Shown one piece after another: positions 1-12,724 of a DNA stretch of 64,000 nt. Made by a program: the position numbers and the translations under genes. This DNA is from Vandiemenella viatica (taxonomy: Eukaryota; Arthropoda; Insecta; Orthoptera; Morabidae). How positions within the stretch are numbered: the stretch's first letter is position 1; the number at the start of each line of letters is the position of its first letter. The DNA is taken from positions 269,949,930 to 270,013,929 of the forward strand of contig JARYHS010008074.1 in the NCBI GenBank assembly GCA_031002005.1, in the 5' to 3' direction. The notes beneath the pieces were generated by a model. That model ran no database searches. It was given only the letters and a program-made list of their open reading frames with translations, and had not been told where the DNA came from.

Positions 1-104
1 ATATCATCAAAAATACACAAGAAGTGTGAAATGTTACCAGTCTGTGCAAGGCACATAGATAGTAGAATTTACAGAAGGAGAGCATTGGGATATTTTACAC
101 ATGC

Positions 105-292
105 ACTTTGAAATTCACCAAATTGAGGGTGGCAGAGGGTACTTTGAACCAAAACTAATTTCCCTTTGCTTTCCAGTCCCTAACAGCTCAAGGAAATCAG
201 TGTGGCACCTAATTTATCTGATTCTGTCTCTCCTGTCATTGAGACCCAAATACGTTTGTGGATGAAATATTTGTTCGTAGTCATGTGTGAAT
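105..292 (-). mobile_element. 3'-terminal fragment of the CR1/L2-group LINE
   Basis: A degenerate copy of the 3' end of the LINE seen in full at 51282-59869. Shared blocks are GGGTGGCAGAGGGT near 127-140 and a CTGTCATTGAGACCCAAATA-like block near 233-252. They occur in the same order and spacing as at 51330-51475. Only the last RT-thumb codons and the 3' UTR remain. It is clearly more diverged than the two long copies, so it is older. Confidence 0.6.
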
Positions 293-599
293 GTGGGTGT
301 TTGCAAATTTGTTAATAATGTCAATCAGTTTGGGCAGACAGTAAGCTCGATTTTCCAGCACTGTTCAGAGCATGCAAGATTTGTATGTCTGGGATGAGTG
401 ATGAAGCCAGTTGTGGCAGTGTACAGCATAGAGAAGAGATGTAATTTTGACTTCAAGGAGACATGAATATTAGTCCATGCAAATGGATACTGGGACAATG
501 TGTTTTCATAGGCTATTAAGCCTGAGGAGGCTACAGAGATACTGGCTACCAACTTAGCACATCTTGGAACCAGGTTATTAGCCAACTAGTTGTAACAAG

Positions 600-945
600 G
601 CAGAACTGTTGAGAAAATGTGACAGTGAACTCCAAATGTCATCTAACCCTCTCCACTACATGTATCGCTGTCATGCCTGCTTCCTCTGCCTGTATATACT
701 TACCACACTGCTGGCCCCACCACCTTTGCATGGAGAGGTGTTTGGTGCAGGGTATATGATGTTGACAGAAACCGTTGACTGGCTTTGGCTATATAGGGGC
801 AACCGCTCCAGGATCTCAACACTTCTCCAAAAGATGAAGCTGGAAAGCAGCTTCGAAATGTTGCATCAGATTGACATGCTGTCCTGGCGGGAGGCCGAAG
901 ATTAGTTTTATACATTTGATACACCAGGAAAGCCTTCAATCTTTT
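600..945 (+). other. Penelope-tail-like segment with hammerhead-like fold
   Basis: No convincing coding sequence. Bases 825-860 hold GATGA, then a 7-bp stem GAAGCTG/CAGCTTC with a short loop, then GAAA. This is the order of a hammerhead ribozyme core (CUGAUGA - stem II - GAAA). CCAGGA at about 809 can pair with TCCTGG at about 882 as a stem I. The first core residues read AAGATGA rather than CTGATGA, so it is decayed if real. Penelope-like elements are known to carry hammerhead motifs near their ends, and several Penelope fragments lie in this window. Assignment to Penelope is inference. Confidence 0.3.
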
Positions 946-1088
946 GTTTAAACACTACTGTTTTTGAAAACTGCAGTATCATTAAAGAGACGTGTGCTTA
1001 CAATGAAATTTATTCAACAGATTAGGGACATGAGAGTACACAGACGATTAGAATTCTAAAACTGTAAATACACTTTGGCCATGAGAAT

Positions 1089-2230
1089 TCAGTATGATGT
1101 GAAGCTGCTACGTGCTGCAGTCGTAGCCTCTAGACATTGTGGCATGGAATCGAAGAGAGCCTGGATATGTTCCTGAGAAACACTCTGCCATGTGGTTTGC
1201 AGGTACATCCACGAAGCATCAACAGTGGTTACGATAGTACCAGAACAAAAATGTTGGCAACTGACCATACCCCAGACATATTCGATGGGTAACGTGAGCT
1301 GAATGTTCAAGCCGGGGGAGCAGTGGTACCTGCTATTCTTAGAAGAAGACATACACATTATTTACATATGGCATTGTCCTGCCGAAATATGGCATATGGT
1401 TCTGCCTTCAGGATGGGCAGTGACTTTGGCTCTAAAACGTCCCTTGTGGGGGTTGCAGTACATATTTCCTTCTATACGTAGTATGGGAGATCATATGTTA
1501 TTGCTAATGGCACATCGGACCTTTACACTTGGTGTTTTTCCACTATAACACTCAACAATGCAGTCTGCTCAATCACATTCACCGCAGTAGCATCTAATAC
1601 GAATGGGGCCATCGCTCTATGACAAGTTGAAGTGGGACTCATCCAAACATATTATATTTTACAACTCAGCACACCAGTGATGGCGTTCATGTGTCAATTG
1701 CAGTCTGAGGCCTTGGTGGTTTGTGGTGAATGGAAGCTGATGCATTGACATCCATGCCATCAGCCCAATCCTCAGCAATGGCATTGAACTGTTGATGTAG
1801 ACATGTTCACTCACATTGAAGTGCTCTAACATTGAGCCATTGCTGTTCCATCAGTTAATGCCATAACGACCATAACTATATGATGGTCATCCTGCACTGT
1901 GGTTACATTCTGTGGCCCAGTATCTGCTCGTCACTGTGTATGACCCTCTGCCAACTACTGGTTCCACATGTATCACTTTCATAGCAATGTGTCCTGTACG
2001 AGATGCAATGTCACCATATAAAAAACCTGTTTCCTGTAGAACAATGATTCTGCCATGTTCTAACTCACATTGATATTGCAGATTTTAATGTCAATGAGGT
2101 ATACCACACTATTTGCAAATCTCTTTTTGTTTGATAGCTCAGTACTGATTGAGTGTGGCATAACACCGACCCATCTGATCACGCAGAAGATGATACTGCT
2201 GGGCCACTTATTTTGGTTCTTCTGCTTTAC
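1089..2230 (-). pseudogene. Tc1-like transposase pseudogene
   Basis: Translation of the minus strand in shifting frames gives ordered Tc1-family blocks. There is a DESHFNLS-like block (first catalytic Asp region), IVECYSGKTPSV, RIEGN, a QDNA block (family QDNARPH), IEYVWGM (family IEHVWD, last acidic residue) and a C-terminus LQTTWQSVSQEHIQALFDSM. The last block matches the usual C-terminus of insect Tc1 transposases. Many stops and frame changes break the protein, so it is dead. A helix-turn-helix N-terminus would fall near 2000-2230 but is hard to recognise. I did not find convincing terminal inverted repeats, so the limits are approximate. Confidence 0.75.
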
Positions 2231-2259
2231 AGATCCTCTGATTTATGAATGATTCAAAC

Positions 2260-5200
2260 AATTCCTTGTGGATGTTACAATTTTCACAAACAGTAGTGTA
2301 TACACTAAAGACTATTGAAGAGGAACTAAAATCTTGGTGCTCTCCTTGGTTAATTTTTTTCTTCTCTTAGCTTATGTCCCAGACCTAATACAATTTTTGC
2401 CCCTTTATATATATCCATGATAACGTATATTAAATGATTTGTATAGCCATTCTTTTACATTTTCCACCATAATTGATCCATATTTACATTATAGAATGCC
2501 TTTTCATAGTTCACAAAAACGATAGTAGTATTTAACTTAAATTCTCTTCTCCTGTATCTGATCTGTATGATATTCTTACAGGATTTTCATTTCCAAACTC
2601 CACATAGTTGTTTTAGTTAAAGACAATGTTGTTAAAAAAATTGTTTTTGCGTATATTTTATATCCTATATTTAACAAATTACTCAACAGTTATCTTCTGT
2701 CTCCTTACTTAAACAGTAAAATAACTTTAGCCTTCTGCCATTCTTTTTTTCCAACATATATTAAGTGCAAGTATCTGAATTTTTAGTAATTTCCCTTTAT
2801 TTAACCAGTACTAAGTTAGTTCTATCCAGTCTCCATCACTAGTAATGGCCCAGGTTTCCTTGCCCCACTTCCAATGATAAAAGAGTAGAGTCAAAGGCTG
2901 GATTTTTAGCCTTGAGGGCTGCTCCAGTGTTGAGGAAGTGCAGCCATTAAAACTCGAGAAATGTATTAGTTGACAGTCCATCTGTTAGTATAACCAATAA
3001 ATCTTCCAATATAAAGATGGGTGAGGGAAAATACCTGGTGTCTTAAAATTTCAATCCTGCTGTGTCTAGTGGAACAATTACAGCCATGATTGTGATTTTA
3101 CTACCACTGTGAAATTGGGAACAACTGTTTCACTTAATATTGTGTGGTTTTTCACCACCCACTTTCACAGTCAGATAATCAACACTGGAGTTAGTAGGAA
3201 ACATAAGTGTTGTATAGGGTTGATTTTTTTTTTTTTTGGGTGGGGGGTATTCAGATTTGGTAATTTTTCTCTTTTTTAAAATTCCTGTCATCAACAGTCA
3301 TGTCAGTTTCTTCTGATGAAATCTCATAGTACCATGCACCGGTATGTGACATCAGCTTTCAGCTGAAATTGGAAATTAATGACTAGTTACTTTTGTTTAT
3401 ATACAGTGTGAATTAATTCTTTAATAATTGTATGTTGTCATTGAAAAAAAAAAACTGCTACTCTTAGTAAAACATTTAATGTGTAATATTCGTAAAAATT
3501 TGGTATCTGTAATGTGAATTGTATGCCGCAAGTTAAATAACATACCATTTTCCGAATACAGAAGTTAAAAATGAGAGCTGGAGCTATTGATTCATCACAT
3601 ACGAAGAAGAAAAACAGAAATTCTATACGAAATAAAATGAACCGTTCTGTGCCAAAGAGTGAAGAACAAGGTTTACATACTCAGAAGGACAGAGATGCTG
3701 TTTCGCACCAAACAGGTGTGTTCAAAGTTAACTGTAATGTTATTGAGGAAAAGTAAATGGCTTTTAGGCAGTATAAATAACAAAGATGAGAGAAAATAAA
3801 CCAGCATTCTTCAGCCTTAAGGCTGTAATGAGTATATAACACACAAGATGAACGTGTGTCATGCTATGAGGTGTGGTGTGTGCACACCTTCCTTTGTAAA
3901 TGGCACAGTCTTCCTTACATTAATATGATTCAAATGGAAATATTGTATGTTTGCATTCATCTGGTGTGTTGTAAACTCATTGCAGCCTTCAATTTTTGTG
4001 AGTAATGATTATTTTATCCATCCTTTGTTATTTGAAGTTAACTGTAGAATTAAGTGTAATATTCTGCAAAATACTTAAGAAACTAGGCTAGCTATATAAG
4101 TTAAAACATTTCTTAGTTATCACTTGTTAGATCTTTACAAATCTAGGAACACAGATTGCAAAGACTTGTAAACAAAAAATGATGGGTTCATTTCTAAAAT
4201 AATTCATGATTACCAACAAACACCAGTGATTTTTGAAAACGATGTCAGGCTTTGATCTGTGAAATTGTACCCTTTGTCGTCATAAGACCAGAATAAGTCT
4301 TTCCACAAGATAGTGATTGATTTCTGTTCAGTTTGGAGTTTGCGCATAGCTCTTCATAAAGGAATAACCGTATGTTGATAAAAATAATGAACCTGCTGCT
4401 AAATATCATGCTGAAAGAATTTTGCCGAATTACTTTCTTGAGAGCTTGTCTTCCAAGTATTTACAGTCCATTTTCATATACAAATAATTGAAATTATAAG
4501 ACTAATAATAATAATTAATTTACTCAATTTTTACTATTTACAATTGAAATACGTTTCTTCTTTAGTGACAATAATCTGTTTAATTTAAAGATTCACGAAT
4601 AAATTTGTTCTATAACTACAACCATTCACAAAAATGTTTATAATCATAATATTTGCATATTTCCAGCTATCATATAATTTTTTTCGAAATATTCTAGGAA
4701 CATATTCTGTGGGCTGTCTTGTTCTGTTTGTCTATTTCAGTTGTCTTTTCAGGCTAGGCAACAGCAACAAATTGAAATTAAGTAAGTTGCAATGTGCATT
4801 TGGTCAAGAAACTGTGAATTAGTTGTGAGAAATTAGAAGGATATATCTCACTGCAAATGAAAATCTAAACTGGGTTCACCAGTTATAGGTAACTAACAGT
4901 GGATTAATAGAAATATTTAAAACATGCAGAAAGACTCTATATCCTTACATTCAGAGAGCAAAAATATTTTTCATCATGGAAGGTTATCAGCATTTAAAAG
5001 TAGCACTACAAACACTTCTTGGTTTGTCATTTTGAATTTTTATAGCTTCTCTATAGCTAATAGAAAGAACTCATTCAACACTCAAAAAGCATTTATGTGT
5101 ATACACAATTAGTATCTCTGATATGGACAGGATAGGTAAAGTAGATCGATCAATTATCAACTTGAAGGAAGCAGAGCTACAGTTACAAAAATACAACAAA

Positions 5201-6192
5201 AAAACCACAGTGTTTTGGGAGTTTCCCTTATTCATTAATATAGCAGTTGAAGGACATGGCTGGGTTCAAATATGCCTCCATGGTTCATATGGCTGGATTT
5301 ATCACTGTAGTACATGTTAACATAGCCATGTGCGTTAACTTCAATATTTATGAGCATGAATAGTTGCAATGGAATGTAATGCAGGCCTTTTGCCACTTAG
5401 GGGAATGTAACAAGTAAAGTTTATAGCATTTCAGTTAAATTGTATAAAGTTTGATACTGAAGTTTTTTTTGGGATAAAATCAGATGAATATTTGTTGATC
5501 CAGAATAGCTAAAAGAATAATGCCGAATATCACACACATTCACATTTTGATATAAGGAATATATGTGTGAAAATTATATTTAAGTAGTAATTTCTTTTAC
5601 AAAAGTATTGAACACATGGGGTGTAATAGCTGCATGGTATAAGCAAGCCATGTGAGATGAGTTTGTCAAAGGATTTAAGATAAACCAATCTTTATTTAAA
5701 TAAATAAAAGAAGTTAACCAAGCCAAAGTGATATCAACACCTAAACAAATCTGAATAAGAAATTTCAGGCCAAAATGTAAATTTACACACTAGATATAAA
5801 TATTTGAAAATGTATGACTTCTAATCATAAAGTTAAATAAGATGAATTCAGACTCTAAATAAAGGGAGTTTGATATAAAACAATAAAATGATAACAGATA
5901 AACAAGTAATAATAGTTTGCACAATAAAAAGGCAAATTTTAGATGTTACACCTTAGGAAGCAAGACAGATTGTTCTAAGTGATTTTTATTCAGAGAGATT
6001 TTGAATGGGGCTTACTAATTAAAAGAAAGAACATAAAACTTCAATAAGATTTGTGAAAGTCTCGTGTACAAAGTGAAAGGAAATGCGAAATGTTTAATTT
6101 CAAAATATAATAATCCACTATATCGTATTGAAATGAATGATGCAAAAACACATTTAACTGTTGTAAGAACAGAGACTTTCCCGGCGTATGCT
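2260..6192. other. Intronic sequence without recognised features
   Basis: A+T-rich DNA with short homopolymer runs, for example near 3225 and 3445. Small open frames, such as 61 codons at 3571-3756, show no recognisable domain and no supported splice context. I see no RNA gene here. It is probably intron of the GBF1 gene, whose first visible exon is at 8087. Confidence 0.5.
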
Positions 6193-6433
6193 TGAAATGA
6201 AGTCTTCATGGGGGTACCGCCGGATAGTGTTTTGAAAACACGCTATTTCGACGACTAGCTGCATCGTCTTCATCAGGTGCCGGGACTTCTGCACAGGTCG
6301 GCTGACCGTCAGATACTGTGTCAGCTGACCTGTGCAGACGTCCTGACACCTGATGAAGATGACGGAGCTAGTTATCAAAATATCATGTTTTCAAAACACT
6401 ATCCAGAGGTACACCCGTGAAGACTTCATTTCA
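6193..6433. repeat. Foldback (inverted-repeat) element, about 115-bp arms
   Basis: The left arm starts TGAAATGAAGTCTTCA (6193) and the right arm ends with its exact reverse complement (6433). Similarity continues inward for about 110 bases, through GATAGTGTTTTGAAAACA, CTAGCT and CTTCATCAGG, to a short centre near 6303-6318. Read outward from the centre, each arm contains CTGATGAAGA...GTCGAAA (minus strand, left arm) or CTGATGAAGA...TATCAAA (plus strand, right arm), followed by a stem and CTATC. That order resembles a hammerhead core. No coding capacity. Penelope ancestry is possible but unproven. Confidence 0.8.
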
Positions 6434-8086
6434 CATTTAACTGAATATCTTAAAAAAAAAAATGCATGTATAAATAGTTTCTGAAATAAAAAAAAAATTT
6501 AAAGAAGTCGTTTGTGATAAATAATCACAAGATGGTTTAAATATTTTTTTGGAATGAAGGGGAAATAAGATAAATTAATAACCCTCCCATTTAAATACTT
6601 TATAACTGCCAAACTAGTAGTAATTGGAGAAAATGTCATAACTATAAATGTTGGAAATTATTTAATAAATGAGATCCAGTAAAATTTTGGCACTTGTCGT
6701 ATTTTATTAGGTTAATTGTCATCATATTTTAATGTATTATCGTCGTGTTGTTATTCTAATAAATATTCTTCCCAAGTCTTGGGTTGAAACTTCAAAACAA
6801 ACTTAATCCTTAAACACTTGAGTGACGATAACCTTTCATTTAATTTATCGATCTTTATTTCCTTTACACTTTACTAATTCGTATCCGAAGATTATGAGGG
6901 TCCTCTATAAGCAGCAACTATATATCTTCAACCCCAAACATTCACACTAAACCTTCTTGCTCGCCCGCTGGTTCTTGTTACGCTGCTGTTTCCCTAGCAA
7001 CCAACTCCTTTTGTAATTTCTCCATGTTATGCCATACACTATGAGAACATGACATTTTGCTGGAGAAAAGTGATTCACTGGGATTCACCACTGCTCTGAG
7101 CGTATTGAGGTGAGATTGTAAAAGGAAGCTGGAGGCTGCCTGTTTGAGGCAGTCGGTGAACAAATTTTGAACAGTGTGGACAAACTCTGTATTTGTTGGT
7201 GATGATAATGCAACTTACGATTATTTTCAAGAAATTGGTTTTAAGTGATAGAATATTTTTAACATCAAATTGAACTTGGAAACTTTTCTGTGGCAAACTT
7301 CATGTCGTAGCCCTGTTATTTATTGCTATTAACTATTTCAAGCTTTTGTTAGAACTGAACTTCAGTGATAAATAGTTGCTTCGTTGCTCCATAAACTGTT
7401 GGTAGTAAGTTTTGTCAAAAGTATTTTGGGGTGCTTCAGTTAAACTGCAATGTTCATAAAAGTTTGATGCCCAAAGTATGATCAGTAGGCTACCTTGCAA
7501 TTGATATCAGCTTCTAGCTGCCTTTTTTCACAATAAACTCAGTGAAACTATATTGTTTGGTGGACTTTTTGAAACTGTTGCTCCTTTGCAGTTCAAGATT
7601 TAACTATTAAAGTACCAATAGGACGCTAGCAACAGTCAAGATTTTAGAGTGTTTCATAGATTGACAATAGCGGCTGTTAATAATAATACCTATCTCCATC
7701 CCAAGTATGATTATGTTATTACAATTCCCAAGATATTGTGATTTTAGTGTCTATGTAACTTTTATTTGTCACTGTAGCCTTCCTTTTTTGACTTATGTAA
7801 GTAATGGATCTACTTTATCTTTCCTTTCCTTCTTCCTCTGTTTTTTCAGTAATTTTATGTATTATATGTAAGATTGAAAATAACAGAGCACCATTACTCT
7901 GTCATTTTTTAGTGCTTTTTTTAATTACGTCATGAGAAATTTATGGATCACTTTACTGAGGGCTGCACACTCTTTGGATATTATTATTTTGGTGTATAAA
8001 ATTTGCATTTTACTAATGTGTGTTAAAATTTATGGGTTACCAATCATTTTAATTGGTTTCCTTTTTTACTTTTGTCACTTTTGCAG
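6434..8086. other. Intron 5' of the first visible GBF1 exon
   Basis: A+T-rich sequence with no recognised gene or repeat. It ends in the pyrimidine-rich acceptor TTTGTCACTTTTGCAG at 8071-8086. Confidence 0.6.
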
Positions 8087-8704
8087 AGACAACCAGCAGC
8101 AGAGTTGGAACCAGTGATGTTGTTGCAGTTTCAAGCAGTTCTCATTTGGCTACAACTCCTGCAGAAACAGTTGGGAATATTGTTGATATGCAGGGTTCTA
8201 TTCACCATGGAAGTCCCCCACCAGAATATGACAGTGGTTTGGAGGACACAGGACCTGTCCATTCAGATTCTTTTCATGGTGAAAAGACAGAAGCTGAACA
8301 GACTGTCCAGAGTTGTATGAGTGAATCTGAATCGTGTGTTGTCATAAATGTTGAACTTGATAATGTGACTGCTAAAGATGTTGAAGCTGATGTTAGTGTA
8401 ATTCATGATAGTGACAATTCTTCTTTGAATGTATTAAAGGAGCATAAGGTAATAGAACCCAGTGTAGCAGATAGTAACAATTTAACGAAGGAATCTCCAT
8501 GTGTTCCTGCAATAACAGAGAGTGAGGCTATTCATGATACTGCTAAAAAACAAGATAGCTTTAATACTGCTGATAGTGAAAAAATTAAAGAATGTGTAGA
8601 AGAGTCATGCCAAGATGTAGATGGTGGAACTATTCATGTAGACAATCAAGAATATGTGAATCCAAGAGGTGTAAGATTTATGTACCAGGAAGGTGGACAG
8701 AATG
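8087..8704 (+). CDS. GBF1: GBF1 exon (DCB-HUS linker to start of HUS)
   Basis: An open exon of 618 bases between TTTTGCAG and GTAGGT. It begins with the last two bases of a codon and ends one base into a Gly codon, which is completed at 26707. The first 180 or so residues are Ser/Glu/Asp-rich, low-hydrophobicity and probably disordered (for example SGLEDTGPVHSDSF). This fits the variable linker between the DCB and HUS domains of GBF1. The last residues, RGVRFMYQEGG, run straight into the conserved HUS sequence of the next exon, which is the main evidence for membership. GBF1 is a large Golgi/ERGIC GEF that activates ARF1 for COPI coat recruitment. The upstream exons encoding DCB are not in the window. 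Confidence 0.82.
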
Positions 8705-9071
8705 GTAGGTCATACTTTATTCTGTATGTTTTAACCATATGTATTTGTGACCATTCATATTATTTGGTCCAGTTGAAGAGCTTAAATTTATGGTTGTGTA
8801 ATTGATTTATAGGTATTGCTTAAAGGTTGTTTTGCTTATAAAACAGAATATGTTAGAAAACAGTCATATTAGTTATACCCTAGGAATTAGCTCTTATCTA
8901 TATATTGGAAATCAAAATCCACCACTAAATTATGCAGACATGGGTAAATTTATAAATTTGGTGTGGTGACAGTTAAGCAAGGTACCTGTTAGGTATCCAG
9001 TCGTGCAGCAAGAGAACTGAGTGTGTGGCATTAAAACTTACCTCATGACTACATGTGGAAGGTAACTGATG

Positions 9072-9091
9072 TCTCTCTCTCTCTCTCTCTC
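9072..9091 (+). repeat. (TC)n microsatellite
   Basis: Ten uninterrupted TC units within the intron. Confidence 0.9.
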
Positions 9092-9383
9092 CTTCTACCC
9101 CTCCTTACTATATGTATCACCTCTTTACACAAATAAGGTATTAAACGAAAATATTTTGAGTCATGTGGTAGGTTTCTGTGTGTGCACACTCAATCCCCAT
9201 CCCCTGTTATACTCATCCTTCATTATTTTTATCACCCAAAAGTATTTTTCTTTTCATTATTTTCATAAAATACAGTAGTATGTTCTCTAATATATTTACA
9301 TTATATCTAATATAAGGAGATAAACTTCAGTAGTGGCAACAATTAAATTGCCTTGATTCTTAACTAAGATAATATATGGGACT

Positions 9384-10634
9384 CAGTGCTGGATTTCCCA
9401 TTAGGCTGTATAGGCTCCAGCCTAGGGGCGGCAAATTTCCTAGGGTTTCCACTTTAGTAAACCACCAAATTTGTGTGTGATTATAAATATAATAGAAAAA
9501 CGTCTACCATAAATTTTTATCTAAGTGCTGACATCTAGTAGTGAAGTGACAAACTCGGAACAATTAATAGAAAAGAAAAATACATTTACTATCAATTTTC
9601 ATTTAGGTAAATGGTGACAGCGAACAATTAGCTAAATTATTAATTTAATTCTTCATTAGTTTCCTGACTTTCTAGCTTGTTCAACGCTGTCTGTAGCCCG
9701 TCATATCTTTCCGAATGAAGACGCTATAGACAGGTAAGTTTCTGTTGACAGACTTACATTTCATGATTTCTATAGTAAAAATACTTAATTATGATCTAAG
9801 ATTTCGTTAATTGAGTATCTGGATGTTGAAAGTCCCCGAGCGCTTAAAAGTCCTAATTTTATTAAAAAAATCATTGAAAATACAATGATTTTTGAAACTT
9901 AACTCGTCAGTTCTCAGCTAATAATTAATTAAATTCTTTCAATTTTTTAAGGAACATGCATTGAACTACGCCCAAACCGGTATTCTGATTGAAATTAATA
10001 TAAATTATAATCGCTTAATAATAATTGATTACAAATCAGAGCATAAATTTCATCTTATAAGATTGCAGAGAAAGCTCAGTCAAATTCGTTACTTGATCTC
10101 TCCAGATTTTTTAGGAAGTAATCTCTGTGTAACATTTACCAAAACTTGGATATAGCTCTCCGCATAGCACTTTGCACTCCAGCCACAAATTTTTCTGGAG
10201 ACAGGAGCTTTTCCTGCTTAAAACGAGTGAAGAATTACCAGAAGTCTTCATTATATCAAGAAAAACTGAACTCTTTGGCTCTTCTATATATAGAAGCAGA
10301 GATAATGAACACCATAAACTATGATGATCTTATTGATGACTTCGCCAATCAAAAATCCCATAGAAAACTATAATTACGTATTACATTTTTTTATTTTCTT
10401 GTTTGTATTCTTGCTTAATAATAAACATTCATTTTTCTTGTTTCTATTTTATGACTAAATCTGAATACTTTCAAGTAATGAAGTCACTCTTAATCTATAT
10501 CTATTCACATATACATATAATCGTTTGCTACCTGATAAAGGTAATGCAAATTAGTGATCAGTATAAGTATGAAGGAGATAAGGGCGGCCCCAAATGAACA
10601 GCCTACACTAAAAAAAAGTTTAAATCCGGCACTG
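9384..10634. mobile_element. hAT-family DNA transposon, internally deleted
   Basis: The ends are CAGTGCTGGATTT (9384) and the inverted form AAATCCGGCACTG (10634), with similarity continuing through a GGCGGC motif about 45 bp inside each end. Perfect 8-bp direct repeats ATGGGACT flank it (9376-9383 and 10635-10642), the target duplication length of hAT elements. At 1,251 bp it is far shorter than an autonomous hAT and keeps only a transposase C-terminus (10146-10373). Perfect duplications suggest moderate age. Confidence 0.92.
10146..10373 (+). pseudogene. hAT transposase C-terminal dimerisation region
   Basis: 75 codons to a stop at 10373. The sequence LRIALCTPATNFSGDRSFS followed by LKRVKNY and LNSLALLYIEAE matches the hAT C-terminal dimerisation motif (family pattern: L.I.L..P.T....ERSFS.LK.IK...R, then L..L..L.IE.E). 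A Glu-to-Asp change is visible at ERSFS, here DRSFS. The Met used as a nominal start is internal to the domain. The DNA-binding and catalytic parts are missing, so this is a remnant inside the 9384-10634 element. Confidence 0.8.
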
Positions 10635-10729
10635 ATGGGACTGCATCAGTCATCAAGTTGATACTTGGATCAGAATGATGAGAATACCAGTACAGAGAAA
10701 AGGTAGTATTGTGAAAGACTTATGTACTC

Positions 10730-10960
10730 GGTCAGTGTTCGTCAATTTGCAAAAAGTTTATCACACAATGCCTTTGAAAAGACTTTGTGTTTTTATGTAT
10801 GAACCAAGGTAGAAAATCTTACATAAACGTTCTTTAAACTAGTTTTCCTTAAAGAGAAGGTAGCTGTATATGTGACTTTTGGATAAAATAAATTCGAGAA
10901 GGTGTACGGAACCAAAGTTAAATTTTGAAATTGACCAGACTATGTTGAAACACAATTGAA
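10730..10960 (+). pseudogene. Trace of a LINE reverse transcriptase
   Basis: The plus strand near 10735-10800 reads VFVNLQKVYHTMPLKRL. This resembles the RT block F.D..KAYD.VP...L with its catalytic Asp lost. Stops and frame changes follow. Nothing else is secure. Confidence 0.3.
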
Positions 10961-11289
10961 AGAACGTAAGTTTAGCTACTGAAATCAGAAATGATAAAAA
11001 ATATTTTCTTGTGATCATTAGTTTTAAATTAGCATACGAAGAATACTTTCCATACTTGCTCAGGAATATTGTGTCACCACTTCAAGAACTGAGAGATAGA
11101 TTGCTCAGGGAAATGTATCATAATGCATAGTAGAATAGAATTTTTCCTGTTTCAGCTGATTTTTTTTTTACCTTCTGCATATAGTTTTCTACTGCTTAAG
11201 GCTTTAAAGATATATTTTAAATTGAATTTTCTGTTCCATAACTAATACACTTCATTTGCACATCTTTTTTGCTTCTGGATTTATGCTTT

Positions 11290-11480
11290 TTCAAGGTTGA
11301 GGCAGGAGGGGGCAAGGTTCAAGGAATGGGAACGAATTCAACCACGGCTTCATTTTCCTGGAGTGATTTGGGGAACCATGGGAAACCAAAATCTGGATAG
11401 CCGGACAGGGATTTGAATCTGCATCCTTATAAATGTGAGGCCAGAGTCTTCTTCCACTTAACATCCACACACAGAGATCT
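11290..11480 (-). mobile_element. tRNA-derived SINE (diverged)
   Basis: The minus strand reads CTCTGGCCTCACATTTATAA, then GATTCAAATCCC. The latter resembles a Pol III B box (GGTTCGANTCC) after an anticodon-arm-like segment. A non-tRNA body follows, with ATCCAGATTTTGGTTTCCC and AAATCACTCCAGG. The A box is weak. No reading frame. Ends are approximate. Confidence 0.55.
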
Positions 11481-11699
11481 GCCATGTTACTGTCTACCTA
11501 GTAGTCCTTAGTTGTGATATCACTTTCTAATCCCCAACTCTCTTGCCAACCTAGTCCTGACTTATGATCTAAAAGTCCTAGTTTATCAACCTTTTGTTAC
11601 TTTAAAAAAATTTATTTAATTTAATATAATTGCAGTGGAGCACACACTCAGGTGGCAGTTTCTATTTAAATCCCTTTCATGTAACTGCTTATTTTTGTC

Positions 11700-12720
11700 C
11701 TCTATGAATTATAAATTCTTTCAGCATTTTTTAGTAAATTATTCATCACTTTCCTCGGTAATTTATTCCAGTCCCTGACTCCTTTACCTGGAACAAATTC
11801 TCACACCATTATTCCTGAAATCGAGTGTAAGGTTGTGGTCATAGTCATCTTTTCCCTTCCTTCTTATTTCTCCATCAACATCTTTCCATGTCTCATTACC
11901 AATATTCACTTTGTACACTCCCAGAACTCTCTTCACCCTCTTCCTGTCTACCAATGAATCCCATTCCAGCTACTTTATGCATGTGTTACCAGTTGTGTTT
12001 TGTAGTAATTTTTAGAGACAAATCTAGCAGCCTTTCTCTGTACCCCCCTTGAACTCTTATATTTGATACCAAAATGTAGGTCCCATACTACACCATCATT
12101 TGACCATAATATGATAACCCAATAACCTCAATTCTCTGGTACATTCCCCCATTGTTCTCTCCAATAAATTAAGGATATTGAAACCTTTCCAATCAACTGC
12201 ATCATGTATCCGGCCCAGTAGAGTTTATCATCAAATGTTATGCCAACACTTCAACACATAATTCCTTCCCCACCCTATAATCACCCTATAATCATAATCA
12301 TATTTGTGTACATAGTAACCTGACTCTTTCTTGCATTTACAAGTATCTTCATCCCATTTTGAATTACCCAGCTAGATATCCTGTCCAGGTCACCCTGTAG
12401 CTGTTTAGTCTTCCTTTATTTTGATCCAACTGTATAACATTATGACACCTGCAAACAAACTAATGTCGGACTGTAAACTGTTAACACAATCATTCATTAG
12501 AATAAAGCATAGCAATGGTCCCAATACACTATCCTTTGCACTATCACATTCAATTCCACTTTTTTTGATACCGCATTTCCTACCTTAACTCTTTGCTTTC
12601 TCTTTTAAGAATTCTTCGACCCATCAAGTCACCTTTTCATCCATTCCAATGGTTTTTACCTTATTTACTTTATTTACCACTCTGTCAAATACTTTAAAAT
12701 AAGCTAGAATAGGGAAAAAT
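11700..12720 (-). pseudogene. Decayed CR1/L2-group LINE reverse transcriptase
   Basis: Minus-strand translations from several frames give RT blocks in order. They are AYFKVFDRVVNK (family A.FDFSKAFDRVPH), GMDEKVT.WVEEFL, VLGPLL (family GVPQGSVLGPLLF), NDCVNSLQSDISLFAG (family FADD, catalytic residues lost) and a thumb-like VQRKAARF region near 12030. Many stops are present. It is much older than the two long CR1-group copies and appears to be a different subfamily. Confidence 0.65.
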
Positions 12721-12724
12721 AACC

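Noticed and set aside
3571..3756. 61-codon basic open frame
   Set aside because: No homologue recognised, no splice signals that would join it in phase to the 8087 exon, and no promoter context.
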